Part shown: positions 12,168 through 23,294 of the stretch, piece by piece | Layout of the letters: each line of letters opens with the position of its first letter | Position numbering within the stretch: the stretch's first letter is position 1 | NCBI GenBank assembly: GCA_032690845.1 | Contig: CM064426.1 | Coordinates: 67,010,403 to 67,074,402, forward strand | Source: Eleusine coracana subsp. coracana | Taxonomy: Eukaryota > Streptophyta > Magnoliopsida > Poales > Poaceae | Length of the DNA stretch: 64,000 bases | Reading direction: 5' to 3' | Program-made: the position numbers and the translations under genes | Notes under the pieces: model-generated | What the model saw: the letters and a program-made list of their open reading frames with translations, nothing else | Told to the model about the DNA's origin: nothing | Databases searched by the model: none

Positions 12168-12600
12168 TAACCTATATTAATACATGTTTAGAAAAGGATA
12201 GTGGAAGACCCATACCAGAGTCCAATGACATAGATTTAACTTGTTGTTGATAATCATGCATTTGTAGACATCTAGCTTGTTTCTGATCATCTGTCAATTG
12301 GGAGTATCGTAGTCGCTCTCTGGATGCCTTTGTAGTTTTTCAGGCCGATAGATCTTTTTGTATGAAATTTAGAAAAAGTCAGATTTAATGCTCAAGGAAT
12401 TATAGTCATTTTCCAAACATGATGTGTAACAAACAAATTGCAAAATTACCAGCCCCAAAGTCATCTTACGATACTCACGCTGGTATATCCGTATCTTTTC
12501 ACGGGAACGGCTAAGATCATCTAACATGGAGCAGTGGTTACACGTTAGGTAGCAAAGGACAAGCACGATGGAGTGAAATTACTTTTTAGTCTAGAAAATA
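12168..12600. other. Non-coding stretch with one end of a dispersed 35-bp similarity
   Basis: No gene. The phrase around 12398-12432 ('attatagtcattttc' .. 'aaacatg' .. 'tgtgtaac') recurs at 14256-14292 in the same orientation, which could mark the edges of a duplicated or transposed block. Confidence 0.35.
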
Positions 12601-13884
12601 ACCTCCATTCAGTTCAGTTTCTTGAGCACACATAACACCGATGTCGCACCTTGTCAAGAAAATATGACTTGAAAGCGGATCATACTCATCATTCCTATTA
12701 ATCCAATCATCTGCACTTGCACGCCAGCAAACTGCGGTTCCTTATCTATTGTCTGACAGACTTCACTCACGGTGGATTTAGCAGTGCCAATCGTCTTATC
12801 GTTTGTACATGTGCCAATACCATTTAACATAATATCTGTAAAACAAAATTATGATGGAAAATATATAATACAGGTTGAGAAGAGTCGTGCAATCTAAAAT
12901 CATCTATCAAAATCCAACTCCCCAAAATATTTTGAGTGAATGCCATCTCACCATTTTTAGTATGTGGTATGATCCCAGCGGCATTGTCTGCTTCGGACTT
13001 TTTCCGAAGCCGGTACTGTTTCGTGTATTCCCTTATATTCTTCCACCTTTTTTGTATGTCTTCAAAATGTTCGTCGGTAGCAACCCTTTTAGTACCCCCA
13101 TTAGGCATGCAAACAACAGCTTATACGGGAGTTGATCTTAATAAAAAGAATTGGGAATAATAAAGTAATAATAAGAGTGGGCATTCAAAACTGGTTACAC
13201 AATATCGTCGTTACCTCCCAATGCATGTGCCATTTGATTTGTCAGATCAGCCAACAGGGTCCGACCTGTTGTGCTTTTGACCGGCATTTTATCTGGAGCA
13301 CAGTTACGTTCAAATCTTAAGGCTCCACACAAATCAAATCGAAAATTGACAACTATTCATGCCCGAAATTAACCGGATGTAGACTACTACACCTGAACAA
13401 GCAGTTCCATGCCCAATTGAAGACATATTTGCCTCACGTGGACATTGCACTAATTCTGATTTGTTCAAACAAGTCATTGAAACACATACATAATATAATC
13501 GTCACATATTCAGTGGAGATACAAGGATATCTACCACCATGAGCTGATCCAAAACGTGGCCGCACAGGGACAGGTGTAGTAGCAGCTCTCGCCGTTTTTT
13601 TCTTGAAGCAAGATTGTCCATGATCCATCGTCTAACAAAAGAAATATAGAGTGATTGAACAACACAATCAATATAGGTTTCACGCGGAACAAGAAGTGCG
13701 CAGGACACGGACCTAAGCTGACCAAAGAAATAAAGGGCGTCACCTAGTTGAGAAACAACGGCCGACGTATGCGCTGCGGATGATCCTCCAGATAACTCCC
13801 GCAGCGGCAGAGGGTTCCTGGGAAAAGTAGTAACGGGAGGATGCACACAGCAAACGCAAACTAAAGACCCACCTGGACGTCCAT
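12600..13884 (-). pseudogene. Unrecognised minus-strand gene or remnant, exon-like pieces
   Basis: Several open pieces line up on the minus strand. A possible start MDVQ at 13884 is followed directly by GTGGGT. A piece at 13530-13628 reads MDHGQSCFKKKTARAA. A piece from 13108 down to about 12845 has a basic, helix-like run (KRWKNIREYTKQYRLRKKSE). A piece at 12610-12740 reads ADDWINRNDEYDPLSS. The basic run resembles DNA-binding regions of transposon-encoded proteins, but I cannot name the family. Splice joins are uncertain and at least one frame change is needed. Confidence 0.25.
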
Positions 13885-14700
13885 TTTCTTCCTTGTTCCT
13901 AGCGCAACAGCTAGTAGTAGTGATCAGTTCGTGAGGGGAGGGATCACGATTGCTTCATGGCTGCAGGAGGTACCAAGGGAGCAAGGACTGCACCAACAAG
14001 GAAACTAACGTAAATTGAGGGAGCAAACCTGCACCAACCGTGAAAGATCTCTACACGCAAATTGAGCGCACGTGGTGGGCTGACCGATGCATTGTTGGAA
14101 ACTTTCTGCGGAAACAAGGAAACTGACCAACGCATTGTCGGAAACTTTTTGTGGAAACAAGGAAACTGGGCGCAAATTGAGGGCGGGATTGGCTCGGCTA
14201 AGTGCTGGTGGGTAGGCATCACGGTGGCTGAAAAAAGTTTAAGATTTTTGGACAGATTATAGTCATTTTCATGTAAACATGGGGTGTGTAACACTTCATT
14301 TGTGGGCCCAAACTTGATCTAAAGGACAGATTTGAATCAACGGATGGATCCAAGGGAGGAAAAAGGGATGGGTAGATTATCTCAGGACAACACATATAAC
14401 GAGTGATGTTTAGCCTTTATAGTAGAGAAGAAGAAGAAGATGTACTAATTCTTTATAATTTATTTATAAAATATCTTAAAGATGTCAAATTATCACTTTA
14501 AAATACCAAATCTATCTACAAAGTATTAGAAATCTCGTCGACGGCGAAGCCAATCACGACCGCCGGGATTCCACCGCCGCGATTACTCACCTCCGTAGAT
14601 TTTTTAATCCCGGCCGTGCACCCTAACCCACACGTGTCCCCCATCTACGGGTCTAGCGCTTGCGCTTGCTGTGGTCGGCGCCGGCGAGTGGTGTGAGGCT
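13885..14700. other. Non-coding stretch with a short internal duplication
   Basis: No gene. 'ttgttggaaactttctgcgg' (14091-14110) recurs with changes 42 bases on (14134-14153), as does 'aacaaggaaactg'. A GC-rich patch near 14560-14760 precedes the next copy of the low-copy repeat family. Confidence 0.35.
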
Positions 14701-14779
14701 GTGAGCTACCATTGCGTCTACAGCTCCTGAGATGGCGCCGGCGCGCGAAAGACGGCAAGCTTTGTGCTGCGACGGTAAA

Positions 14780-16310
14780 AATCATATCTTACTTCTTCAT
14801 GCAATTCCATATCTTTGAATTTCTTGCGGTAATGGCACCAGGATATCTTCTAAAAAGTTGATGTAACAACATATCTTTGAATTATTTTCTAATCATGCTA
14901 CTCCTGCCATCAGGATGCCCTTAACCATTGTACAAACTGGTTTATTTGCATATTATTCACGTTTAGTCTGTTTTGCACTGATCATCCATTTTTCTCACTT
15001 ACCTGCAGCAACGAGTTCAGCAAATTCTGGTGGCTGTTTCTTTCTCGTCCATTCTCCTGTACTGGAAGTGGACACTGAATGATGCAGCTTCTACATTGAT
15101 ATCCCAAGCACGGCGTGCGCTTCAATCCTTTATCAGGAGATGTGTCAGTATCATGGCGCAATATCAAGGAAGATGTGCAGTTTTCAGCATTTGTCAGAAG
15201 ATTTATTTGACATATCTGCTCTGCAAATTCCAGCACCATCAGATATCAGGTAGTGGGGGCACAGCTCTGCCAAGTAAGGGCCTTTGACAAGGTCAGATAT
15301 GTTGGAATTCGTCAAAATCGTCAGGTATGACGTATGAGTTGTATTTTTTATTTGTAAATGTGCCAGAATTGTTTTGGGGACATTAGATAGAGACAGGAGC
15401 AAGAGTAACCGAGCACGATCCTTGAAAATGTAGGACAAGATTGTGCGAATATTTCCTGGCACATGACTTTAATCAGGTGAGACCTGCGTTTATCCGGTGA
15501 AGATCAAGGAATACTAAAATGGAACAGAACGTGAGCAGGTGGAAAAATTCAGAGCACCTGCATGTGAAGTTGTCTATTGTCGTCTCAGTGACCCAAACGA
15601 ATAGATTATTGTAATTCCTGAGGATTCCGGAAACCAGATGAGCTGACCCTGAACTGATGCAGCTATTGAAATGCAGGTATTAAAAATGTCTATTGACGGC
15701 GACTTGCAGAAAACCGCCTGACAAGAAGTGTTGCTTTGTGTAATACTGCTTGTCCATGCTTTGGACAGACTTCTTGTACAACAATACTAGTTTTGTTCAA
15801 TTTAGAAGTTGTTAAAATTTAGAAATAGGCTTTGAACTTGTCCAACTAGATCATGGCGTCTCCTTGATCTCAGTGTATCAGAATTCATAACACATATACT
15901 AATAATATATTTACATATTTACTAGTTTTCAATCGACTGAAATCTTTCAACCGATGGTTTGTTACTTTATGTTTTGATTTTTTTAAGATTATCTAAATAA
16001 TAATTATAAACTGTTGGATCTAGATGTGATGGTTAAACACAATTAGTAAAGTTATCTAAACTTTCAAGTCAGCTGAAAATTAGCAAGTCCCATTCATTTA
16101 ACCTCCATGAATCAAATGTTCTTGCTTAAATGTGGTTTTGATTGATTCAAGAACTGCATCAGGATCTTTTATCAATTTCGGCATTCTTGGATTTGTTCAG
16201 TTATCCAGCCATCAGGCCGCACTAATCGGTTCTTTTGCATCACGAGCAAATGACTTCCCATGTCATCATCTTCCTGCAACAAACTTGTGATGCAGAAGCT
16301 CAGTCCTTGT
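14780..16310. repeat. Low-copy repeat family, copy D
   Basis: Blocks near 15050-15110 (a CACTGAATGAT and TACATTGATATCCC phrase) match 870-912. Blocks near 15421-15510 match 1285-1375, and 15690-15890 match 4288-4480 and 1564-1790. Copy D lies about 7.4 kb from the tandem group and lacks a clear GGATCGCGATT module. No coding potential is supported. Confidence 0.5.
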
Positions 16311-16457
16311 GTCATAAATATTGATGAAAAAATGGAACCTACAGATTCATGATATGGGCTTTGAAAGGATTCTGTGCTAAAGTTTGTGTTCCTAGGCTTG
16401 GCTGCTATACATTGGGCCTCTTCGTTATTCTAGGCCTTGGATGACGCCGGGACCTTG

Positions 16458-16577
16458 GTGGGCTGTGGCCCCACCCACGTTCCAGAACTGAAGCCTTCAA
16501 TATGGATGAAGGCTTTCGCTCCGCTCAACCTTCTGTGGGCTGTGGCCCCACTCGCGTTCCGGAACTGAAGCTTCAAT
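16458..16577. repeat. Short direct duplication
   Basis: The phrase GTGGGCTGTGGCCCCAC followed by a 'cgttcc.gaactgaag' phrase appears at about 16458 and again about 77 bases later at 16535, with few differences. Confidence 0.6.
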
Positions 16578-18200
16578 AGAAAAAAGGGCAGGTCAGGTGA
16601 CAGCTTCTTCGGTTCTGAAAAAAAAAAGGTGTCAGCTTCTTCAGTCGCTTTCGTGTGCTCCGTTCAACCTTTTTTGTTTTTTTGCTCAGCTCAACGTTTT
16701 TGCCTGCATGTTCAGTGATCAGCCTGCACAGAATATCAGGAATGCAATTTGCCACTATCAGTTATGGAAACAAGTATCTTGTCATCCATGCACTGCATTC
16801 CCAAGTTCCCAACACCATCGTACATCAGCTGCGCAAGTAGCGAGCATGCACATGCCACGGCTCACAGATTTTAGGTTCCAAGTTTGTTGCTACACAGCAT
16901 GAATCTGGAAGCTGCATCTTCCAAGTATCAGAGCACCTGTCAGGCTCCAACTGATCACGCAATCTACCGTAAATGTTGTTGCCTAGCTGTACTACATGTT
17001 TGTCGATCAACTTGGTAAATGAATTTGGAGATTTCCCAAATTACTCCGTGCCATCTTCAAACTGTGTTGAAAATAAAAACCGGTTCAGCGATTGGGCTGC
17101 GCCAGTCTTTTCATGTTCTACAAACAAGTCGCATATGCAACATCAGGATTCTAGGCTTTTACTATGATCTTCAATACCACTGATTTCGCCTGTTCTGAAA
17201 TGTACAACTGTACAAGCACTGAAGATCGAGCGTGTCATGAGCAGAGTCCTGCGCCACGATGCAGAACATAAGATCAGGGAACACGGTAGAGAATCGACAT
17301 CCCAGTTGTTGCGTTAAAATACAGGAGTCGATAAAGGAAAATTAATCAAATATACAAACCCTATATCTCTAACCCACATATTCACTTAATACACCGATTC
17401 CAAGTACATCTTATAACATTAATTCTTTTACTAATAGACTGTCATGAATAATCTCTCATGCATTTCACCATACTAGTAGTGATGTAGGTAGGTGCGACAT
17501 GCACGTACGAATTGTCGAGGACAAAATTAAAGCAATGACAACCAAAATTATCTGAATATAGGAGTTGAACTACAATACAATTGGCGTCAATCATTTGACA
17601 AATACCATTCACGCAAATTTAAACTAAAGACTTCTCAAATCCCAAAGCTTATTTCCAATAAAAAACCCGAAACACAAATTGTCTATCTCCAATAATGTTT
17701 AATGTTGTCCAATACTTTTGACATCTTCTGGAATGTTGTTGTGGCATTCATTTCCTTCACACTTTAACATGTCTATTACAAAGCGCGCCCTTGTGATATG
17801 TGACTCCTTAAATTAAATTTGATACGAGTGTTGAAACTTGGAAAATAATTAAGCATAATTATAAATAAGAGCTTACTCTGCAGAACATGTTGTATATAAT
17901 CCTATCTCTGGTCCACAAGCGCATGAATTGAAAAGCAAAAAGACCTAAAGCTTTCCTGCGGAAAAGAAATCCAATTTTATAGCACGATAATGATAATTGC
18001 ATAATACAATATCAAATAAAAAGCCATTACCTTGAACATACCGGCTTGTGCTTGATGCATTACCGTAAGGCATCATAAGAGGCCATGATAAAATTTTGAT
18101 GTTTCATTCCGATGCTGCAACCTTCATCACCTTAATTAGTAAAGTCTTAACCCCGCAGGTCAAGTTTTCTTTTTTTTAGGTTAGCTTGTTTCCACTTACT
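16578..18200. other. Non-coding stretch with a repeat-family remnant
   Basis: 16.6-17.3 kb has phrases resembling the low-copy repeat family but is strongly diverged. 17.3-18.2 kb is AT-rich. Short ORFs on both strands are not convincing genes. Confidence 0.3.
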
Positions 18201-18224
18201 GAACTGAAATACATGGTGTCTGCA

Positions 18225-18640
18225 GAGCTTCCTTACTCCTTAATTTTTCTTTTAAATTTGTCAAACTGACCATCTTCATTCTCATTACTGAACTCACCTG
18301 TAGAACTACTGATTTGGGTACTCAAATTTGTGTCCATGTGAGAATTTCACGATTGCTTTTCGCATGGACCCAAACATTAGCATGACTCACCTGCGCCACA
18401 TTGTGTATCATGACGAAGCACTTTTCTATTTTAAAAAGGAGCTGGACAAGCTTAGCCCATCAATTACTACTGATGAATCAACATTTTGCTGACTTAAATA
18501 GAAGAGGTCATGCCCAAATGCTCCAATGTTTGAGGTTCATCTTTGTCACTGGGAAAATCAGAGTAGGACTCCTGACCGCTCTAACTGCCTCATTCCTTTT
18601 GTCTTTAGGAAATCCATCACTTACTTCCACAGTTGCAATG
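18225..18640 (-). pseudogene. Possible remnant of a transposon Ulp1-like (C48) protein
   Basis: On the minus strand, bases 18640 to 18508 read about 43 open codons ending TLIFPVTKMNLKHWSIWA before a stop. The IFPV...KHWSI pattern resembles the segment around the catalytic histidine in Ulp1-type cysteine proteases. A second minus-strand piece near 18240-18310 reads FSNENEDGQFDKFKRKIKE. No cysteine segment is seen. The fragment is short and the assignment rests on one motif. Confidence 0.22.
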
Positions 18641-18659
18641 CATGTATCAAAAATGTAGT

Positions 18660-19365
18660 CAAGTGATTGGCCATCTGAAAAAGATCAACATCAAAGGCCA
18701 TAAGAAATTATTTTTTAAACTAACTACATTTTTTAGGCAGAAGAAAACCACTCAAGTGTCACCCATCGCTTATCATTAGTGCAATGATCAAGTACCAAAG
18801 GACATGAAACCCAAAAAAAAAGCAGAATCTCTAAGAATTATTGTATATAGGAATTGGTTGAGCTAAACCGCCCAGACAAAAAATTCCAAGACTGTTCTAG
18901 TACCTAAACCAGACCTCAAATGACAGGGACGGCTCTTTCTTGTAATTGCTCCTTCTTGAAGAATCCAGTAAAATTCATCTTCATAAAGCATATACCATCA
19001 TCCAATTAAATTATCCACAATCAGAAAATGAATTGATGGAATACCTACTCCAGCTCATGATGACCAGAACAACATTTATGATTTATTTGCTTTGTTATCA
19101 ACAAAAATAAACAATAACCATCTTTGACATTGATGTTGCTAATATAAAATATTGAAATGCAGCTCAATATGAACATTACATTTGAATGCGAGATGGAATG
19201 TCTTAAAGGCTGGCCTCACCGAGAGATAATGTCAATAAAAAAAGCATCAATATGGCAGTAGTATGGGAACAATGATAAAATTCAGTCACGCACCTCTTGT
19301 TCACATAAGCTGCAGAAAAAACATGCGTTCTTCCCTTGCATGCTGTTGTGAGCATTGACCATCGT
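18660..19365. other. AT-rich stretch, nothing recognised
   Basis: No open frame, repeat or RNA gene could be supported. Confidence 0.4.
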
Positions 19366-20541
19366 CACTACGTCAGGTCAGCTTTCTAGCAACACTTTTA
19401 TGTGTTACTAGATATAGAAAAAAATATTACTGGAAAGTATTGTAATACATTTAATAAGTGATCTAGCTTATGCTGTTACTAGAGCATGTTTTGTTGTAAC
19501 ACATTTATGTCTTTCTCATTATGAGACAATGTGAAACAAGCAAATTCTATTATAACATATATATATGTTACTATTTCTAATAAAAAATAATACAAATAAA
19601 ACTTATTGTAACACATATATGTGTTACTACTCAACAAAAGTGTTATACTTATGGTACTAAAAATAGCATTAAATGTAAAAAATATCTTACATTAGGAATT
19701 GAACTCTAGTTGCATACTTCAAAATCGATGACAACACCAGCCGAGCTAAGACACAATTATGACTATAATTTGTAAATATAAAATTTAAAACATAAGGGTG
19801 GACAACTAATGTGTATTATAACACATATATGTGTTACTATTTGAAATAGTGTGTTACAATATCTTTGTTTGGTTGTACCAAATATTGAATCATTTTACTG
19901 TTGTTAAAAGAAGTCTAATAACGTTATATGACATGTGAATATACATGATTCTCATCTTCAGTTGCTTGCCATCAAAGCATATGCTGCTTATGTTGCACTA
20001 AATTAAAATAACTTGTAATGTAAAATAATATATTATTCATAAATATTATAGATGCTTTGTTTTCAAGCTTGCGACATTTTCAAAGATAGAATTTTGATTA
20101 AGATGAGCAACATATAGTTGTTTTATAACAATTAGAGAGTATGAAGTTTTCTCCCAATAATGAAGTCACTACCACGTGATTTGAGAAATGTTTTGCATCC
20201 AGAGCCAACATTGTTAGAAGATCAAAAATTAAATGCATTGGTGAAGTTGCAAGACAAGAGATTATAAGGCTCTAACCGTGTAACATTTTTGTTGCAATAC
20301 TATTTTGTGTTACAATAAAATTTTTCTAGTAACACTTATACTAGATATGTTACAAAAATCATAATATTTGTAACACTTTTACTGCATTAGTTTTTTGTTA
20401 CTAAAACAGTTTCTTGCAATATATTTTTTAAAAATAAAAATTAATTGTAACACATAATTTTATGTTCCTATAAAATTTATTGTAACATCAATGTCCAAAT
20501 GTTACAAGCATGTGTTACTATATGTATGTTTTGTAGTAGTG
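19366..20541. mobile_element. CACTA-like non-autonomous element
   Basis: The right end reads, on the minus strand, CACTACTACAAAACATAC and the left end begins CACTAC, as in CACTA (En/Spm) elements. The interior carries many copies, in both orientations, of a partly palindromic GTAACACATATATGTGTTAC motif concentrated toward the ends, like the subterminal transposase-binding repeats of CACTA elements. The left terminus agrees only over its first six bases and no clean 3-bp target duplication is visible, so that boundary may be wrong or decayed. No transposase is encoded. Confidence 0.45.
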
Positions 20542-21270
20542 ATCTGACTGGAAGTGTCTTTTGCATAAGCAAGATAATGGGTTGAATATCAAACAAAGAA
20601 CTTACACAAATGATGTTTGAGAGGATGAATTATTTCCTTCAAAAATGGATTTCTTAAATTTTCAATGTTATTCACTCGACTACAACCTTCACTCAGTGGC
20701 TCTCCTTATGTATACACTTCATGATCCGAATACGCATGTTTCCTAAATGCCTCTATCACCAGGATCTGCTGCTACACAACTATACATATAACACGGCAAC
20801 AGAAGTGAGGGCATCTCGGTCACTTAACAAATAGTTGTGCAAAAGATGAGAAATTTTTATGGACTGTCCCCCTGCATTTTCTTTTTTTTTAAAAAAAAAA
20901 GGTCAAAAATTTGCAACTCTGATTTCTTGCCGTATTTAGTTGGTAGAGTAGAAATGCAGCTGTGGGTCTTCCTAGCCTCTTGTGCAAATGATAAATCAGC
21001 CAAGAAAGCAATCGAAGAAATGTAGCAAGAAAGAAAAAGAATGCAGGAAACAGTGAGATGTGCCAGTGCCACACCTACAGGGCCTTCACGAATTTTGCAG
21101 GCATGATTTTGAGTACACCCAAAATGGATAAAAATTGATATAAAATTAAATCACCACAATCCAACAAGTGATTAGCATATCATAATTAGCACATAAATGC
21201 TTCGAACAAATTCACGAAGAGAATCTAATAGGAGAAAAAAGTGAAATTTCTGGTCATGGTCAGAGGCAGA
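20542..21270. other. Non-coding stretch
   Basis: AT-rich with homopolymer runs near 20880-20900. No gene, RNA or repeat could be supported. Confidence 0.4.
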
Positions 21271-21273
21271 TAG

Positions 21274-21914
21274 ATGAAGTACCTCACCAGCAAATTTGAA
21301 GGACAGATCGTTATCAGCCTGGCCATGCGCTCGTCACCATCCTTATCCTCCGTCGTGGCCACTCGATCGCTTGCAGCCCTCGTCGCCCTCCATCACGGCG
21401 CCATGCACTCACAACTGCCCACCATCCTGGATCTCCTCCAAATCCTAATGAGGATCTCACAAAGACCGGTGGGGAGGAGCACGTGTGGAAAAACACGCCG
21501 GATGGGCGATGGCACTCGAGGAAACATCACATACCGTCTTCGCCGTCCACCATCACGGATTCAGGGTGCACTACAGGCGACCTCTTTTCACCGCCGCTGG
21601 CTGCCGTCCCTCCCCATCACACCACCACAGCCCCGCTCGCAAGAGAACCTCACGGGAAACCTTACCAGGGGATCGCGCACAGTCAGGAACAAACCGTCGA
21701 TGAAGGGCAGGTAGAACAGTCGATCGCCTGGACATTGAGCGGCAAATTGTCGATGGAAGTCTGCCCACCTGTAGAGCGGCGAGCAGACGTTGTGCGACGA
21801 GTTGTAATATTTGCAAAACGTCGATGGAGGCTTGTATCTAGAGAGTGGTGGATGGACGTGGACCTGCGGCTGGAAGGACAAGCGGCCGGATGTGGAGAGC
21901 GAATGGCAACGTGA
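21274..21914. other. GC-rich patch with overlapping ORFs, coding status unclear
   Basis: A GC-rich island of 640 bp gives long open frames on both strands (146 and 143 codons on plus, 127 on minus). This is expected from GC content alone, and no domain or splice pattern singles out one frame. It could be the first exon or promoter island of a lost gene. Confidence 0.2.
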
Positions 21915-22300
21915 ATTTTGGAAATATGAGATTCCCCTCTCCAAGGGAGCTAGGAAGGAGGAAAGTTTCACGGGAAATTAAGGAGGTGGTAATTTAGGAG
22001 GAGAAAATCAAGGCAGGGCGGTATTGGAGGCGGGTACAGGTGGGAGCTAGGCAAAGTTATGTATAAAAAGTATGTTTATAATTTTGTTTGCATGTTAGAG
22101 TGTAACTCTTTTGTATAACTTTTCCTTTATCTTGAGATCCTATGGTTGGATGAGGTGGTCCCATCTCAGATAAGCAAGATCTAAGAGTCCAGATTGGTGA
22201 GTTTGTTGATATGTCTGGTGAGTAAATACATCTGTGAACTCGTTCTTTATTGGTTAGAAGAAAGATGTATCATGTAGATCCCGCAATTAACCACGTGAAG

Positions 22301-22419
22301 GTTGAAGGGCTGTCGGATGGCAATCAAGGACATACTTGCAGCATTTTCACTTTTTTTTTTATGTACGACACGAATTTTTCGCCGATGGTGTATGTCCACT
22401 ACTACTACGCACGGACGAT
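22301..22419 (+). repeat. Upstream copy of a duplicated promoter-like segment
   Basis: It begins GTTGAAGGGC.GTCGGATGG and ends CACTACTACTACGCACGGACGAT. The same string of blocks recurs at 23012-23136 with small indels. The second copy lies about 160 bases in front of the DUF3615-family start codon. Confidence 0.75.
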
Positions 22420-23011
22420 GTATTTCTAACGGTAAACTTTACTGATTATTAGTTGCTCTGGACATAACTCTATGTGTTTTTCAGATGATCAGGATGATGT
22501 ATGTCTATGGTGGAAGGTTTCACTGGAAAGACCAGTGTCTCGACTACTGAAACATTGCGTGGGAGACTTACAACCTGGATGAGGATTGATCTGCTCCTTG
22601 CCAGTATGGTGTCATGACGACCATGACACCTATCGTGGTCGGATGTCAATGTGTATTATCATGAGAGAGTAATTATATCTTAATTATTTCATTAATCCTA
22701 TAATCGTTGTTGAACTATTAGCTTTCGCATTTTTTTAAAACTTTGATTGTAATTTAAATTTTAATGTTATAAATTATAGTATTCATGTTATATATTATAC
22801 TATTGGATGTGGTCATGAGAGATGGATCCTGGCGATAGGACGGTCTTTGTTACGGGACGATTCTGTCATAACAGGCAGGGGTAGAAGTGTGGCAGATTAC
22901 ACTAGATTAATTTTTTAAGCCCTATTATACACATGAACGGATCGTCTGACCCGGCCGTACGACTATTGCTAATCAGCCGTGGACTACAACATTAAATAAT
23001 TGTTAACACTG
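22420..23011. other. Spacer between the duplicated segments
   Basis: AT-rich DNA without a gene. A short palindromic patch around 22610-22640 (GTCATGACGACCATGACAC) is the only structure noticed. Confidence 0.35.
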
Positions 23012-23136
23012 GTTGAAGGGCGTCGGATGGCCGGACATAACTTGCAGCATTTCCCTGGGATCTTTTTTTATGTACGGCACGAATTTTTCACGGACGGTGA
23101 ACGTGAGTACGTCCACTACTACTACGCACGGACGAT
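23012..23136 (+). promoter_or_regulatory. Downstream copy of the duplicated segment, likely promoter region
   Basis: Direct copy of 22301-22419 placed just upstream of the PIR2/DUF3615 gene. A TATA-like GTATACATATAT lies at about 23190, between this segment and the start at 23295. Regulatory function is inferred from position only. Confidence 0.4.
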
Positions 23137-23294
23137 TTTCCGACTCGGTTTGGAGTTGCGAGAATCCCAGCAAAAAGCCGTGCATTGTGTGTATACATAT
23201 ATCGCCCTTGCACGGACGCGCACACAATCAATATTGACCTAAATTATAATCCCTAGTTCCGCCGCCAGCAGGAGGCAGGAGCCACCCGCCCGGC

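Noticed and set aside
21274..21914. Long frames on both strands taken as a gene
   Set aside because: Equal openness on both strands, no domain, no splice sites linking to neighbours.
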